Shown piece by piece: positions 1-6,667 of a stretch of 7,404 nucleotides of DNA. The stretch's first letter is position 1; every line of letters begins with the position of its first letter. The notes below the pieces were generated by a model that saw nothing but the letters and a program-made list of their open reading frames with translations, ran no database searches and was not told the origin of the DNA. This DNA comes from Acidobacteriota bacterium. Lineage in GTDB: Bacteria > Acidobacteriota > Aminicenantia > Aminicenantales > Saccharicenantaceae. Both the position numbers and the translations under genes were made by a program. The stretch lies in NCBI GenBank assembly GCA_003476685.1, contig DMVN01000098.1, positions 1-7,404 on the forward strand, read 5' to 3'.

Positions 1-920
1 AAGTCGACCGGCTGACTAAAAAATTCGGTTCGTTTACCGCCGTTGACGGCATATCGTTTGTTATTCCGCCGGGGACGATTTTTGGTTTCCTGGGAGCTAA
101 CGGCGCTGGCAAATCCACGACCATCAGGATGCTCTGCGGCCTGCTCCGGCCGACTTCCGGCCGGGCCCGGGTAGCCGGGTTAGACGTTTCCAAAGAAACG
201 GACAGGATAAAAAAGGTCATAGGCTACATGTCGCAGAGGTTTTCTCTGTACCTGGACCTGACGGTGGAAGAAAACCTGGAGTTTTTTGGCCGGGTTTACG
301 GCCTGGACGGGGAAAAATTAAGCACCAGTCTGGCCCGCCTCAAGAAACTCACCGCTCTCCATGGGCTGGAGAAAACGCTGACCGCTGAGCTCCCGACGGG
401 CTGGCGGCAGCGTCTGGCCCTGAGCTGTGCCCTGCTTCATGAACCAGAAATAATTTTCCTGGATGAGCCGACCGGCGGGGTGGACCCGCTGGCCCGGCGG
501 AAGTTCTGGGACCTGATTTATGAACAGGCTGACCAGGGCCGGACAGTTTTTGTCACTACCCACTACCTGGATGAAGCTGAGTACTGCCACGAACTGCGAA
601 TAATCCATGCCGGAAGGATTATCGCCGCCGGCAGTCCGCAGGAGATAAAAAAGAAGTATTTTCCAGAAAATCTTCTGGAATTAACCTGCGGTCAACCGCT
701 CCAGGCCTACGAATGGCTGAAACAGCAACCTGAAATCAAACAGGTTTCGCTGTTCGGACTGAGGCTGCACCTTTTGCTGGAACCGGGGGCAGTCGCTGGA
801 ATTAAAAAGAAACTGGAGCAATTGAGACCGGGCCCATTTGAGCTTAGGCCGATTGGGCCGAGTCTTGAAGATGTCTTCATCCGCCGTCTGGAAGAAGAAG
901 CCGGAGCAGGAGAGAAGTGA
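1..920 (+). CDS. ABC exporter ATP-binding subunit, YbhF-like (5' end outside window)
   Basis: ATPase subunit of an ABC-2 type exporter; it should hydrolyse ATP at the cytoplasmic face to drive the two permeases encoded next. The frame is open from the first complete codon at base 3, so the ATG at 129, inside the domain, is not the start. Counting from base 3, the 305 visible residues hold Walker A GANGAGKST (31-39), Q-loop Gln78 in YMSQ, a signature region LPTGWRQR (130-137), Walker B IIFLDE (150-155), D-loop GVDP and switch His187 in TTHYLDEAEY. A C-terminal tail (about 225-305) contains SLEDVFIRRL, typical of this exporter class. The signature lacks the usual LSGGQ serine, as I remember also for the second nucleotide-binding domain of E. 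coli YbhF. Whether this is a single-domain ATPase or the second half of a YbhF-like fusion cannot be decided here. Substrate unknown; E. coli YbhFSR has been linked to drug and cation efflux (from memory). Confidence 0.93.
   Translation, partial: VDRLTKKFGSFTAVDGISFVIPPGTIFGFLGANGAGKSTTIRMLCGLLRPTSGRARVAGLDVSKETDRIKKVIGYMSQRFSLYLDLTVEENLEFFGRVYGLDGEKLSTSLARLKKLTALHGLEKTLTAELPTGWRQRLALSCALLHEPEIIFLDEPTGGVDPLARRKFWDLIYEQADQGRTVFVTTHYLDEAEYCHELRIIHAGRIIAAGSPQEIKKKYFPENLLELTCGQPLQAYEWLKQQPEIKQVSLFGLRLHLLLEPGAVAGIKKKLEQLRPGPFELRPIGPSLEDVFIRRLEEEAGAGEK
908..914 (+). promoter_or_regulatory. Ribosome binding site fixing the first permease start
   Basis: AGGAGAG lies 7 bases before the ATG at 922, within the last codons of the ATPase gene. 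It decides the start at 922 over an in-frame ATG at 838, which would add 28 residues translated from inside the ATPase frame and lacking membrane character. The ATPase stop (918-920) is one base before the chosen ATG, so the two genes are probably translationally coupled. Confidence 0.75.
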
Positions 921-921
921 G

Positions 922-2055
922 ATGAACCTCAGGCGGCTTAAACCGATTATCAGAAAAGAGTTCATCCAGATCAGACGCGACCCCATCAGCCTGACGCTGC
1001 TTCTGATTCTTCCGGCTTTTATCCTGGTCATGTTTGGCTATGCCCTCAACTTTGATGTCAAACACCTGGGCCTGGCTGTGGTTGACCTCGACCGCAGCCA
1101 GGCCAGCCGGGAGCTCATCCGCAAGATTACCTCAAGTGAATATTTTGACCTTAAGTACCGGCTTGAATCTACTTCAGAAATTGACCCGCTCTTTGACCGT
1201 GAAAAAATAAAGCTGGCGGTGGTGATTCCGCGAAATTTCGCCCGGGACCTGGCCTCGGGAGAAAGCCCGACGGTCCAGGTACTGGCTGACGGAACCAATT
1301 CCACTACCGCCCTGACCGGCCTGGGTTACCTGAGTAACATTTTCCTGCAATATTCCATGAAACTGAACCTGGAACTTCTTCAGAAGAACGGACAGCAGGC
1401 GGTTTTACCCGTGGACAGCAGGGTCAGGGTCTGGTACAACCCGGAGCTTAAAAGCTCCAGGTTCCTGGTGCCGGGGCTGATGGCTTTTGTCCTGATGGTT
1501 ATCATCGTCCTGGCCACGGCTCTGTCCATTGTGCGGGAGAAAGAGAAAGGCACCATGGAGCAACTGCTTCTTTCGCCCCTGGGCCCGGCCGAGATGATCA
1601 TCGGAAAAATCATTCCCTATCTGCTACTGTCGCTTCTCGGAGCCCACCTGGTGCTGCTGGCCGGGTGGCTTCTTTTCGGCATTGCCATCAAGGGCAGCTA
1701 TCCGCTGCTGCTGCTGGTTCTGGTGATTTTTCTTTTCTGCGGGCTGAGCCAGGGCATCCTGGTCTCGACCGTAGCCAGCTCGCAGCAGGTAGCCTTTCTA
1801 CTGGCCGGGCTGAGCACTCTTCTTCCGACTTTTATTCTTTCGGGCTTTGTTTTTCCCATAAGAAACATGCCGCCGGTCATCCAGGCCATTACTTACATCA
1901 TACCGGCGCGGTACTTTCTGGTGGGCCTGCGGGCCATCATCCTGAAAGGAGCCAGCCTGGCGGCTTTCTACCGGGAAATCATTTTCCTGGCTGTCTATGG
2001 CCTGCTGGTAACGGCGGTCAGCCTGGTCAGGTTGAAAAAGAGTCTGGCTAAATGA
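922..2055 (+). CDS. ABC-2 type exporter membrane subunit (YbhS/YbhR-like), first of a pair
   Basis: Inner-membrane permease of 377 residues, the usual length for the YhhJ/YbhS/YbhR type of ABC-2 permease. A short cytoplasmic N-terminus (RKEFIQIRRD, 11-20) is followed by a first membrane segment (about 22-42). A large external domain (about 45-178) comes next, then about five more segments (roughly 181-204, 224-256, 260-284, 288-312 and 348-368). Family landmarks are EKGTMEQLLLSPL (208-220) just after the second segment, SGFVFPIRNMP (307-317), and IPARYFLVGLRAIILKG (327-343). The ATPase gene ends one base upstream and the next permease overlaps its stop, so all three should be one transcript and one complex. 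It resembles the following permease along its whole length, suggesting the pair arose by duplication and works as a heterodimer. The substrate cannot be read from the sequence. Confidence 0.92.
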   Translation: MNLRRLKPIIRKEFIQIRRDPISLTLLLILPAFILVMFGYALNFDVKHLGLAVVDLDRSQASRELIRKITSSEYFDLKYRLESTSEIDPLFDREKIKLAVVIPRNFARDLASGESPTVQVLADGTNSTTALTGLGYLSNIFLQYSMKLNLELLQKNGQQAVLPVDSRVRVWYNPELKSSRFLVPGLMAFVLMVIIVLATALSIVREKEKGTMEQLLLSPLGPAEMIIGKIIPYLLLSLLGAHLVLLAGWLLFGIAIKGSYPLLLLVLVIFLFCGLSQGILVSTVASSQQVAFLLAGLSTLLPTFILSGFVFPIRNMPPVIQAITYIIPARYFLVGLRAIILKGASLAAFYREIIFLAVYGLLVTAVSLVRLKKSLAK

Positions 2056-3176
2056 AAAAACTGCTGGCTTTCATCAAAAAGGAACTGATTCAGGTCCGCC
2101 GCGACCGCCGGATGCTGCCGATTATCATCGTGGCCCCAATCCTCCAGCTCTTAATCCTGGGCTATGCCGTAAGTCTGGATGTCCGGGAAATACCGGTGGT
2201 GGTTGTAAACCTGGACGATTCTGCCAGCAGCCGGGATTTGCTGGAAGCGGTTTTCAACTCCGGCTACTTTGTTGAGGTCGGCCGGGCCGGGTCCATCGCT
2301 GAAGTTGACGGCTACCTGGATAGTGGGCGGGCGGCGGTGGCTCTGGTTGTGCCCGAGGGCTTTGGAAAAAACCTGCTGGCCGGGAAAACCACTTCTTTCC
2401 AGGGGTTGATTGATGGAACAGAAAGCCAGACCGCCACGGTCGGGCTGAATTACCTGGAAATGATTGCCCGCCATTTCAACCAGAAAATAATATTAGCCAG
2501 ACTGGAAAAACTGGGAGCCGGGTTTCGGCCGGTCGTTATTCAGCCCGAAGTCAGGGTGTTTTTTAACCCGGCCCTGGTCAGCCGGAATTTCCTGCTGCCG
2601 GGCGTTTTTGGCCTTCTGTTAATGGTCATGACAGTCATCCTGACGGCCATGGCTGTGGTTAAAGAGTACGACCTGGGGACAATGGAGCAACTGATTGTCA
2701 CTCCGCTGCGGCCGCTGGATATAATCCTGGGGAAGCTCCTGCCGTTTTTTATTATCGGCACAGTGGATATTTTTCTGATATTTGCGGTCACCCGCTTCTG
2801 GTTCCGGCTGCCTCTCCGGGGGAATTTCCTGTTGTTGCTCGGTTTGAGCTTCGTTTACATGCTGAGCACCCTGGGGGTGGGCCTGTTTATCTCCACCATC
2901 ACCCGCACTCCGCAGCAGGCCATGCTGACTTCCTTTTTCTTCATGATCCCGATGATGATGCTGTCGGGTTTTGTCTTTCCCATCGAAAACATGCCCCAAT
3001 TTTTCCAGTGGCTGACAGTCATCATTCCCCTTCGCTATTTTCTGGTCATACTGAGGGGTATTTTTTTGAAAGGGGTGGGCCTGGCTGCCCTGTACGATGA
3101 AGCGCTGCTGTTGCTGCTCCTGGCGGTAGTCATAAATCTGTTGAGCGTCAGCCGCTTCCGCCGCCGCCTCGACTAG
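2052..3176 (+). CDS. ABC-2 type exporter membrane subunit (YbhS/YbhR-like), second of a pair
   Basis: Second inner-membrane permease, 374 residues, built like its neighbour. It has an N-terminal KKELIQVRRD (9-18), a first membrane segment (about 21-41), an external domain (about 45-178), and about five further segments from 180 to the C-terminus. Conserved landmarks are DLGTMEQLIVTPL (207-219), SGFVFPIENMP (305-315) and IIPLRYFLVILRGIFLKG (324-341). The start ATG (2052-2054) overlaps the preceding stop as ATGA, and only a weak purine run (GAAAAAGAG) precedes it, so translation probably depends on reinitiation after the first permease. It is the last gene of the + strand block and no strong terminator follows directly. 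Presumed role is half of the export channel, pairing with the first permease and driven by the upstream ATPase. Substrate unknown. Confidence 0.92.
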   Translation: MKKLLAFIKKELIQVRRDRRMLPIIIVAPILQLLILGYAVSLDVREIPVVVVNLDDSASSRDLLEAVFNSGYFVEVGRAGSIAEVDGYLDSGRAAVALVVPEGFGKNLLAGKTTSFQGLIDGTESQTATVGLNYLEMIARHFNQKIILARLEKLGAGFRPVVIQPEVRVFFNPALVSRNFLLPGVFGLLLMVMTVILTAMAVVKEYDLGTMEQLIVTPLRPLDIILGKLLPFFIIGTVDIFLIFAVTRFWFRLPLRGNFLLLLGLSFVYMLSTLGVGLFISTITRTPQQAMLTSFFFMIPMMMLSGFVFPIENMPQFFQWLTVIIPLRYFLVILRGIFLKGVGLAALYDEALLLLLLAVVINLLSVSRFRRRLD

Positions 3177-3207
3177 CCAGGGCATCCATATGAAATTATG
3201 ATAGTCT

Positions 3208-3229
3208 GGTTCAGGGCAGCGGCCCAACC
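3208..3229. repeat. Inverted repeat able to form a bulged 8-bp hairpin
   Basis: GGTT (3208-3211) and GGGC (3214-3217) pair with GCCC (3222-3225) and AACC (3226-3229) around the loop AGCG, leaving a two-base CA bulge on the 5' arm. It starts 32 bases after the permease stop. Neither side is followed by a T-run, so it is not a classical intrinsic terminator. It could protect the 3' end of the exporter mRNA or aid pausing, which is inference only. Confidence 0.45.
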
Positions 3230-3279
3230 GAGTAGTAGACATTGGCCCGAAATTAAGATTAACTGGAACCAGCGATAGG

Positions 3280-3310
3280 GCCTCTTCCGGACAGCGGGGC
3301 TTGACTTTTT
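3280..3310 (+). terminator. Weak intrinsic terminator candidate for the exporter operon
   Basis: GCCTC (3280-3284) can pair with GGGGC (3296-3300), with one G-U pair and an 11-base loop. The T-rich TTGACTTTTT (3301-3310) follows at once. The stem is short and the T-run is interrupted, so this is the best rather than a good candidate in the gap for ending + strand transcription. Confidence 0.25.
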
Positions 3311-3326
3311 CCCTGTTGCCGGTTCG

Positions 3327-3340
3327 TTCCTGGCCAGGAA
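3327..3340. repeat. Perfect 14-base palindrome
   Basis: TTCCTGGCCAGGAA equals its own reverse complement. In RNA it would make a tight stem with a GGCC loop; in DNA it could be a dimeric protein site. It overlaps a second possible stem, GCCAG (3333-3337) with CTGGC (3345-3349) around loop GAATAAT, so the two folds exclude each other. No U-run follows on either strand. Function unknown. Confidence 0.5.
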
Positions 3341-3426
3341 TAATCTGGCTGCCGCCCATACCTGTATTTTTGGTTTAGACTGGATAAACTCTGAGGTAAT
3401 TGCCTGATGAAACTAAGGGTTTTCTC

Positions 3427-4479
3427 TCAAAGAATCAGCATGCAGTCGCCGTAGGAGAAGAAGCGGTAGCGTTCCCTGACTGCTTCCTGATAGGCGGCCA
3501 TGACCAGGTCATAACCGGCGAAAGCGCAGACCAGCATCAGCAGGGTGGAGCGGGGGAGATGAAAGTTGGTCAGCAACCGGTCAACTACCCTGAAACTATA
3601 TCCCGGGTAGATAAAAAGCCGGGTGCTCTTTTCCCCCGGCTTCAGCCCGGCTTCGGCCCAGGCGCTCTCCAGAGTCCTGACCACCGTTGTTCCCACGGCT
3701 GTCACCGGGCGACCTTCTTTTTTGGCCCGGTTTATGGCCCGGGCCGTTTCCGGGCTGAGGTAAAATGATTCTTCCAGCATTTTGTGCTCAGTTATTTTTT
3801 CTGTTCTGACCGGCTGAAAAGTGGCCAGCCCTACATTCAGGGTGACATAAAGAATTTCTACGCCCTTCTGTTTCAGCTCAGCCAGAATACGCTCTGTAAA
3901 ATGCAACCCGGCTGTGGGCGCAGCGATCGAGCCGTCCTTCGTAGCGTAAACGGTTTGATATCTTTCGGCATCGATTTTCTTGAACCTCGGGTCGCCTTTT
4001 TCCCTTTTAATGTATGGCGGCAGGGGAGGGACGCCGATTTCCTTAAGCCTGTCCAGGACATTCGCGGTGTTGAATTCCAGCAGCCGCTGTCCCAGCGGTC
4101 CGCGGGCTATAACTCTGGCTTCCAGGTTCTTGTCAAAAACCAGCCAGTCTTCTTCTTTAACCTTTTTAGCTGGCCGGCAGAGGACTTCCCAGACTCCGGG
4201 TCTATCTTCTTTGATGAACAGAAATTCTATGCTCTTACCTTCGTCATCCTTATGACTGGCCCAGGCCCTGGCCGGTATCACCCGGGAATCGTTGAGCACC
4301 AGGAGTTCACCCGGCTTGAAGAAACTGGCAATTTCTCTGAACTGACGGTGCTCAACCGTCTTCAAACCGCGCCGGACGACCATCATCCGGGAGTCATCTC
4401 GGTTGGGCAAAGGCTGCTGGGCGATAAGTTCTGAGGGCAGCTCGTAATCGTAGTCTTTAAGGAAGATTTTTTCGGTCAT
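3427..4479 (-). CDS. queA: S-adenosylmethionine:tRNA ribosyltransferase-isomerase
   Basis: QueA transfers and isomerises the ribosyl part of S-adenosylmethionine onto 7-aminomethyl-7-deazaguanine at the wobble base of GUN-anticodon tRNAs, giving epoxyqueuosine, the penultimate step of queuosine synthesis in the cytoplasm. The 350-residue length is normal. Family motifs run in order: DYELPSELIAQQPL (11-24), VLNDSRVIPAR (61-71), GVPPLPPYI (149-157), RYQTVYA (173-179), AAPTAGLHFT (187-196), VGLATFQPV (216-224), AVGTTVVRTLES (261-272), LLTNFHLPRSTLLML (302-316), and RFFSYGDCMLI (339-349). Two positions look atypical from memory: Leu235 where EHKMH is usual, and Cys346 where FSYGDAMLI is usual. 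It is the last gene of the - strand operon, 10 bases after the ruvB stop. The start is chosen by the canonical N-terminus, although no Shine-Dalgarno precedes it (CCAGCCTCAG before the ATG). tgt, a frequent neighbour, is not seen here. Confidence 0.97.
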   Translation of the reverse strand: MTEKIFLKDYDYELPSELIAQQPLPNRDDSRMMVVRRGLKTVEHRQFREIASFFKPGELLVLNDSRVIPARAWASHKDDEGKSIEFLFIKEDRPGVWEVLCRPAKKVKEEDWLVFDKNLEARVIARGPLGQRLLEFNTANVLDRLKEIGVPPLPPYIKREKGDPRFKKIDAERYQTVYATKDGSIAAPTAGLHFTERILAELKQKGVEILYVTLNVGLATFQPVRTEKITEHKMLEESFYLSPETARAINRAKKEGRPVTAVGTTVVRTLESAWAEAGLKPGEKSTRLFIYPGYSFRVVDRLLTNFHLPRSTLLMLVCAFAGYDLVMAAYQEAVRERYRFFSYGDCMLIL

Positions 4480-4489
4480 CTGAGGCTGG

Positions 4490-5503
4490 TCAGAATAGCT
4501 TCTTCTGGTTGGCCGGCGGCTTGAAGCCGAGATGCTGGTAAGCTTTAGCCGTCAGCTTGCGTCCGCGCAGGGTTCTTTCCAGGAAACCCAGGCGCATCAG
4601 GTACGGTTCGTAGATGGATTCTATGGTGTCCTTTTCTTCATCAATGGCCGCGGCGATGGTGTTGATGCCGACCGGACCGCCGCCGAAGTTTTCCATGATG
4701 GTCAGCAGGATTTTGCGGTCAACATCATCCAGACCCAGGACATCGACTTCCATCTGGTCCAGAGCCCGGCGGGCAATCTTAGCGTCAACCTGGCCGTCGC
4801 CCTTGACCTCGGCGAAATCCCGGACCCGCCGCAGCAGGCGGTTGGCGATTCTGGGGGTGCCGCGGGCCCGGCGGGCAATTTCTTCGGCCCCGCCTTCCTC
4901 CACCTTAACTCCGAGAATCTGGGCCGAGCGCAGGATGATTTTTTTGAGGTCTTCCACCTGATAATAATCAAGTCGGTGGACAATGCCGAAGCGACTGCGA
5001 AGCGGGGCGGTGATCCGGCCGGCCCGGGTGGTGGCCCCCACCAGGGTAAACCTCTTAATTCTCAGCTTGTGGCTCCTGGCTCCCGGCCCCTGCCCGATTA
5101 TCACATCCAGGCTGAAATCTTCCATGGCCGAGTAGAGAAGTTCTTCCAGCGAAGGATGCAGCCGGTGAATTTCATCTATGAACAGAACTTCCTTTTCCTG
5201 GAGGCTGGTCAGGATGGCCGACAGGTCACCGGCTTTTTCAATCACCGGCCCTGAGGTCGGCTTGATGCCCACGCCCAGCTCCTTGGAAATAAGGTAGGCC
5301 AGGCTGGTCTTGCCCAGGCCCGGCGGGCCGTAGAGCAGAACGTGGTCCAGGTGCTCGCCTCGCTTCCGGGCAGCCTGGATGAAAATCTTCAGGTTGGTTT
5401 TGATGTTGTCCTGGCCGATAAAATCGTCAAACTTCTGCGGCCTCAGGCTGTCTTCAAACAGGATATCTTCTCTGGTCTTGACCGGAGTCAGGATGGCCGG
5501 CAT
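4490..5503 (-). CDS. ruvB: Holliday junction branch-migration ATPase RuvB
   Basis: RuvB is the AAA+ motor that forms hexameric rings on the two DNA arms flanking RuvA and pumps DNA through the Holliday junction. The 337 residues are a normal length. In order they show the N-terminal [12 protein letters not shown] (20-31), Walker A GPPGLGKT (59-66), Walker B LFIDEIH (107-113), and the hairpin region expected to contact RuvA (about 128-150). Sensor 1 GATTR (156-160), the arginine-finger segment LRSRFG (168-173) and sensor 2 GTPR (215-218) follow. The C-terminal winged helix runs from about 258, ending with [10 protein letters not shown] (306-315). The wing usually reads RTPRGR, so Leu312 is an unusual substitution. 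The start is supported by AAGGA (5512-5508) four bases before the ATG and a second purine run AAAGGAA further up. It follows ruvA after 51 bases, the widest gap in the operon, which holds a possible promoter. Confidence 0.98.
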   Translation of the reverse strand: MPAILTPVKTREDILFEDSLRPQKFDDFIGQDNIKTNLKIFIQAARKRGEHLDHVLLYGPPGLGKTSLAYLISKELGVGIKPTSGPVIEKAGDLSAILTSLQEKEVLFIDEIHRLHPSLEELLYSAMEDFSLDVIIGQGPGARSHKLRIKRFTLVGATTRAGRITAPLRSRFGIVHRLDYYQVEDLKKIILRSAQILGVKVEEGGAEEIARRARGTPRIANRLLRRVRDFAEVKGDGQVDAKIARRALDQMEVDVLGLDDVDRKILLTIMENFGGGPVGINTIAAAIDEEKDTIESIYEPYLMRLGFLERTLRGRKLTAKAYQHLGFKPPANQKKLF

Positions 5504-5540
5504 CTTGTCCTTTTGTTCCTTTCTATCTTATCCGTCCTAT

Positions 5541-5569
5541 ATTATGCCATTTAATCATATTTTGGACAT
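5541..5569 (-). promoter_or_regulatory. Possible internal promoter for ruvB-queA
   Basis: Read on the - strand, TGGCATAAT (5549-5541) resembles an extended -10 element: TG, one base, then CATAAT, 5 of 6 to TATAAT. Seventeen bases upstream is ATGTCC (5569-5564), a poor -35 with 3 of 6 matches. A start about 30 bases before the ruvB ATG would follow. The -35 lies within the 3' end of ruvA. The AT-rich surroundings make chance matches likely. Confidence 0.25.
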
Positions 5570-6142
5570 TCTTTTTAAGCATTCCCTGAGCAGCAGGTCA
5601 AAACCGGCCTGTGGCCCGAGCGAGCTGATGGTCAGGTCTACCACCTGCTCCGACTCCTTGCGGCGGAAACCCAGGTTAACCAGGGCTGAAACCAAGTCTT
5701 CTCTTTCTTTTGATTCTTTTCTAGACAGAACCTTTTCTTTCTTTTCAATTTTGTCGGCCAGCTCCATGATTACCCGCAGGGCGGTTTTTTTGCCGATGCC
5801 CGGAATCATTGACAGCCGGGTGACGTTGGTGTCCCGAACGGCTTCCTCCAGTTCTTTAGGTTCTATGCCCGAAAGGATATTGATGGCCATCTTGGGCCCG
5901 ATGCCGGAAATGGTGATAAGTTTCAAAAAGATATTTTTTTCTTCTGGCGTCAGGAAGCCGAACAGGTGCAGCGACTCATCGGTCAGGTGAGTATAAACCT
6001 GAAGCTCAACAGAATCGCCGGCCTCACCCAGCTTGAAGTAAGTGGACAGGGGAATCAACAGGGAATAACCCACACCACCGGTATCCACTATTACCTCACC
6101 GGGTTTTTTCTGGAGAATGGTTCCTTTGAGATAGGCAATCAT
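5555..6142 (-). CDS. ruvA: Holliday junction DNA-binding protein RuvA
   Basis: RuvA tetramers bind the four-way junction, hold it open and square, and load RuvB. The 195 residues show the three expected domains. The first is an N-terminal OB-fold (1-63) with GGVGY (22-26). The acidic pin is at Asp55-Glu56, matching by number Glu55-Asp56 of E. coli, so the charge is kept with the two residues swapped. Domain II has two helix-hairpin-helix units, ISGIGPKMA (78-86) and IPGIGKKTA (113-121). After a charged linker (about 131-146), the RuvB-binding domain III contains DLVSALVNLGF (149-159). The start overlaps the ruvC stop as ATGA (6142-6139) and matches the standard N-terminus MIAYLKG. A purine-rich stretch (AGAAGAAAGAG) at the end of ruvC can serve as binding site. 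Translation is probably coupled to ruvC. Confidence 0.97.
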   Translation of the reverse strand: MIAYLKGTILQKKPGEVIVDTGGVGYSLLIPLSTYFKLGEAGDSVELQVYTHLTDESLHLFGFLTPEEKNIFLKLITISGIGPKMAINILSGIEPKELEEAVRDTNVTRLSMIPGIGKKTALRVIMELADKIEKKEKVLSRKESKEREDLVSALVNLGFRRKESEQVVDLTISSLGPQAGFDLLLRECLKRMSKI

Positions 6143-6651
6143 GTTGACTCTTTCTTCTGATTTTCTTCCAGCCTGAGCTCCAGCCGGCGGTTATTTAAGT
6201 GGCAGATGGCCGCCGCCAGGGCATCGGAGGCATCGAGCGGCATGCGGTCATCGTCTACGTTCAGCAGTATTTTGACCATTCGCTGAACCTGGTCCTTCTC
6301 GGCCTGGCCGTAACCGGTAACTGCTTTCTTAATTTCCAGAGCTGAGTATTCAAAGAGCGGGCAATTCCTGGAAGCCAGGGCTACCAGAACCGCTCCCCGG
6401 ACCTGGCCGAGAGACAGGGCCGTCCGGACATTGCGGGCATAGAAAGGATTCTCAATGGCCACCTCATCGGGCCGGTAGCGGTCGACAATCTTTTCCAGCT
6501 CAGTTCGGATTTCATTAAGGCGCTGGCAAAACTCGGCCCGGCCTTCGGGTTTGATGATCCCATAAACTATGGCCTGAAGTTTTTCCCCATCGTTTTCAAC
6601 GATACCAAAACCGGTGGACTGGAGGCTGGGGTCTAAACCGAGCACCCTCAT
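6139..6651 (-). CDS. ruvC: Crossover junction endodeoxyribonuclease RuvC
   Basis: RuvC is the dimeric, metal-dependent nuclease that cuts opposite strands of the Holliday junction moved by RuvAB. The 170 residues are a normal length with an RNase H-like fold. All four catalytic acids are visible: Asp7 in LGLDPS, Glu67 in AIEN, and Asp140 and Asp143 in LDASDA. Other family landmarks are TGFGI (13-17), LGQVRGA (81-87), and TGYGQAEKDQVQ (112-123). Position 68-69 reads Asn-Pro after the catalytic glutamate, followed by FYARN where most relatives I recall have a VFFAKN-like sequence. This is a variation, not a loss. It starts 16 bases after the yebC stop, preceded only by a weak GGAATGG purine run, and overlaps ruvA by ATGA. 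The C-terminal 15 residues are charged and probably disordered. Confidence 0.97.
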   Translation of the reverse strand: MRVLGLDPSLQSTGFGIVENDGEKLQAIVYGIIKPEGRAEFCQRLNEIRTELEKIVDRYRPDEVAIENPFYARNVRTALSLGQVRGAVLVALASRNCPLFEYSALEIKKAVTGYGQAEKDQVQRMVKILLNVDDDRMPLDASDALAAAICHLNNRRLELRLEENQKKEST

Positions 6652-6667
6652 TTATCAGGCCATTCCA

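Larger units (their letters stand above)
3177..3426. other. Convergent intergenic gap, 250 bases, no supported gene
   Basis: This is the stretch between the stop of the last permease gene (+) and the stop of queA (-). I see no tRNA-like fold, no coding sequence I would defend on either strand, and no mobile-element ends. It contains several short inverted repeats. These are a bulged 8-bp hairpin at 3208-3229, a weak hairpin before a T-rich run at 3280-3310, a perfect 14-base palindrome at 3327-3340 overlapping an alternative stem at 3333-3349, and a 5-bp stem at 3373-3377 with 3385-3389. The likely job is transcription termination for both operons, but no textbook stem plus U-run is present. 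Confidence 0.7.

Noticed and set aside
129..920. ATG at 129 as the start of the ATPase gene.
   Set aside because: The frame upstream is open to the window edge and encodes the beginning of the domain including Walker A (93-119), so 129 is internal.
838..924. ATG at 838 as the start of the first permease.
   Set aside because: It would add 28 residues overlapping the ATPase in another frame. The ATG at 922 has a good ribosome site and gives the family-typical N-terminus.
1704..1724. CTG-rich runs in the permease genes that look like a short tandem repeat.
   Set aside because: They encode leucine-rich membrane segments; codon preference for CTG explains them.
2619..3359. A 246-codon open frame on the - strand, antisense to the second permease and extending into the intergenic gap.
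   Set aside because: Most of it is the reverse strand of a well-supported permease. Its product is rich in Gln, His and Asp with no recognisable domain. The roughly 61 codons lying in the gap alone are not surprising for chance openness.
3373..3389. Inverted repeat GTTTA / TAAAC near the queA end as a terminator.
   Set aside because: The stem is only 5 bp, mostly A-T, and is not followed by a T-run on either strand.
3784..4434. 216-codon open frame on the + strand opposite queA.
   Set aside because: It is antisense to queA, which is intact and motif-complete. The predicted product shows no domain I recognise.
4532..5254. 240-codon open frame on the + strand opposite ruvB.
   Set aside because: It is the reverse strand of an intact ruvB with no independent motifs or ribosome site; a coding shadow.
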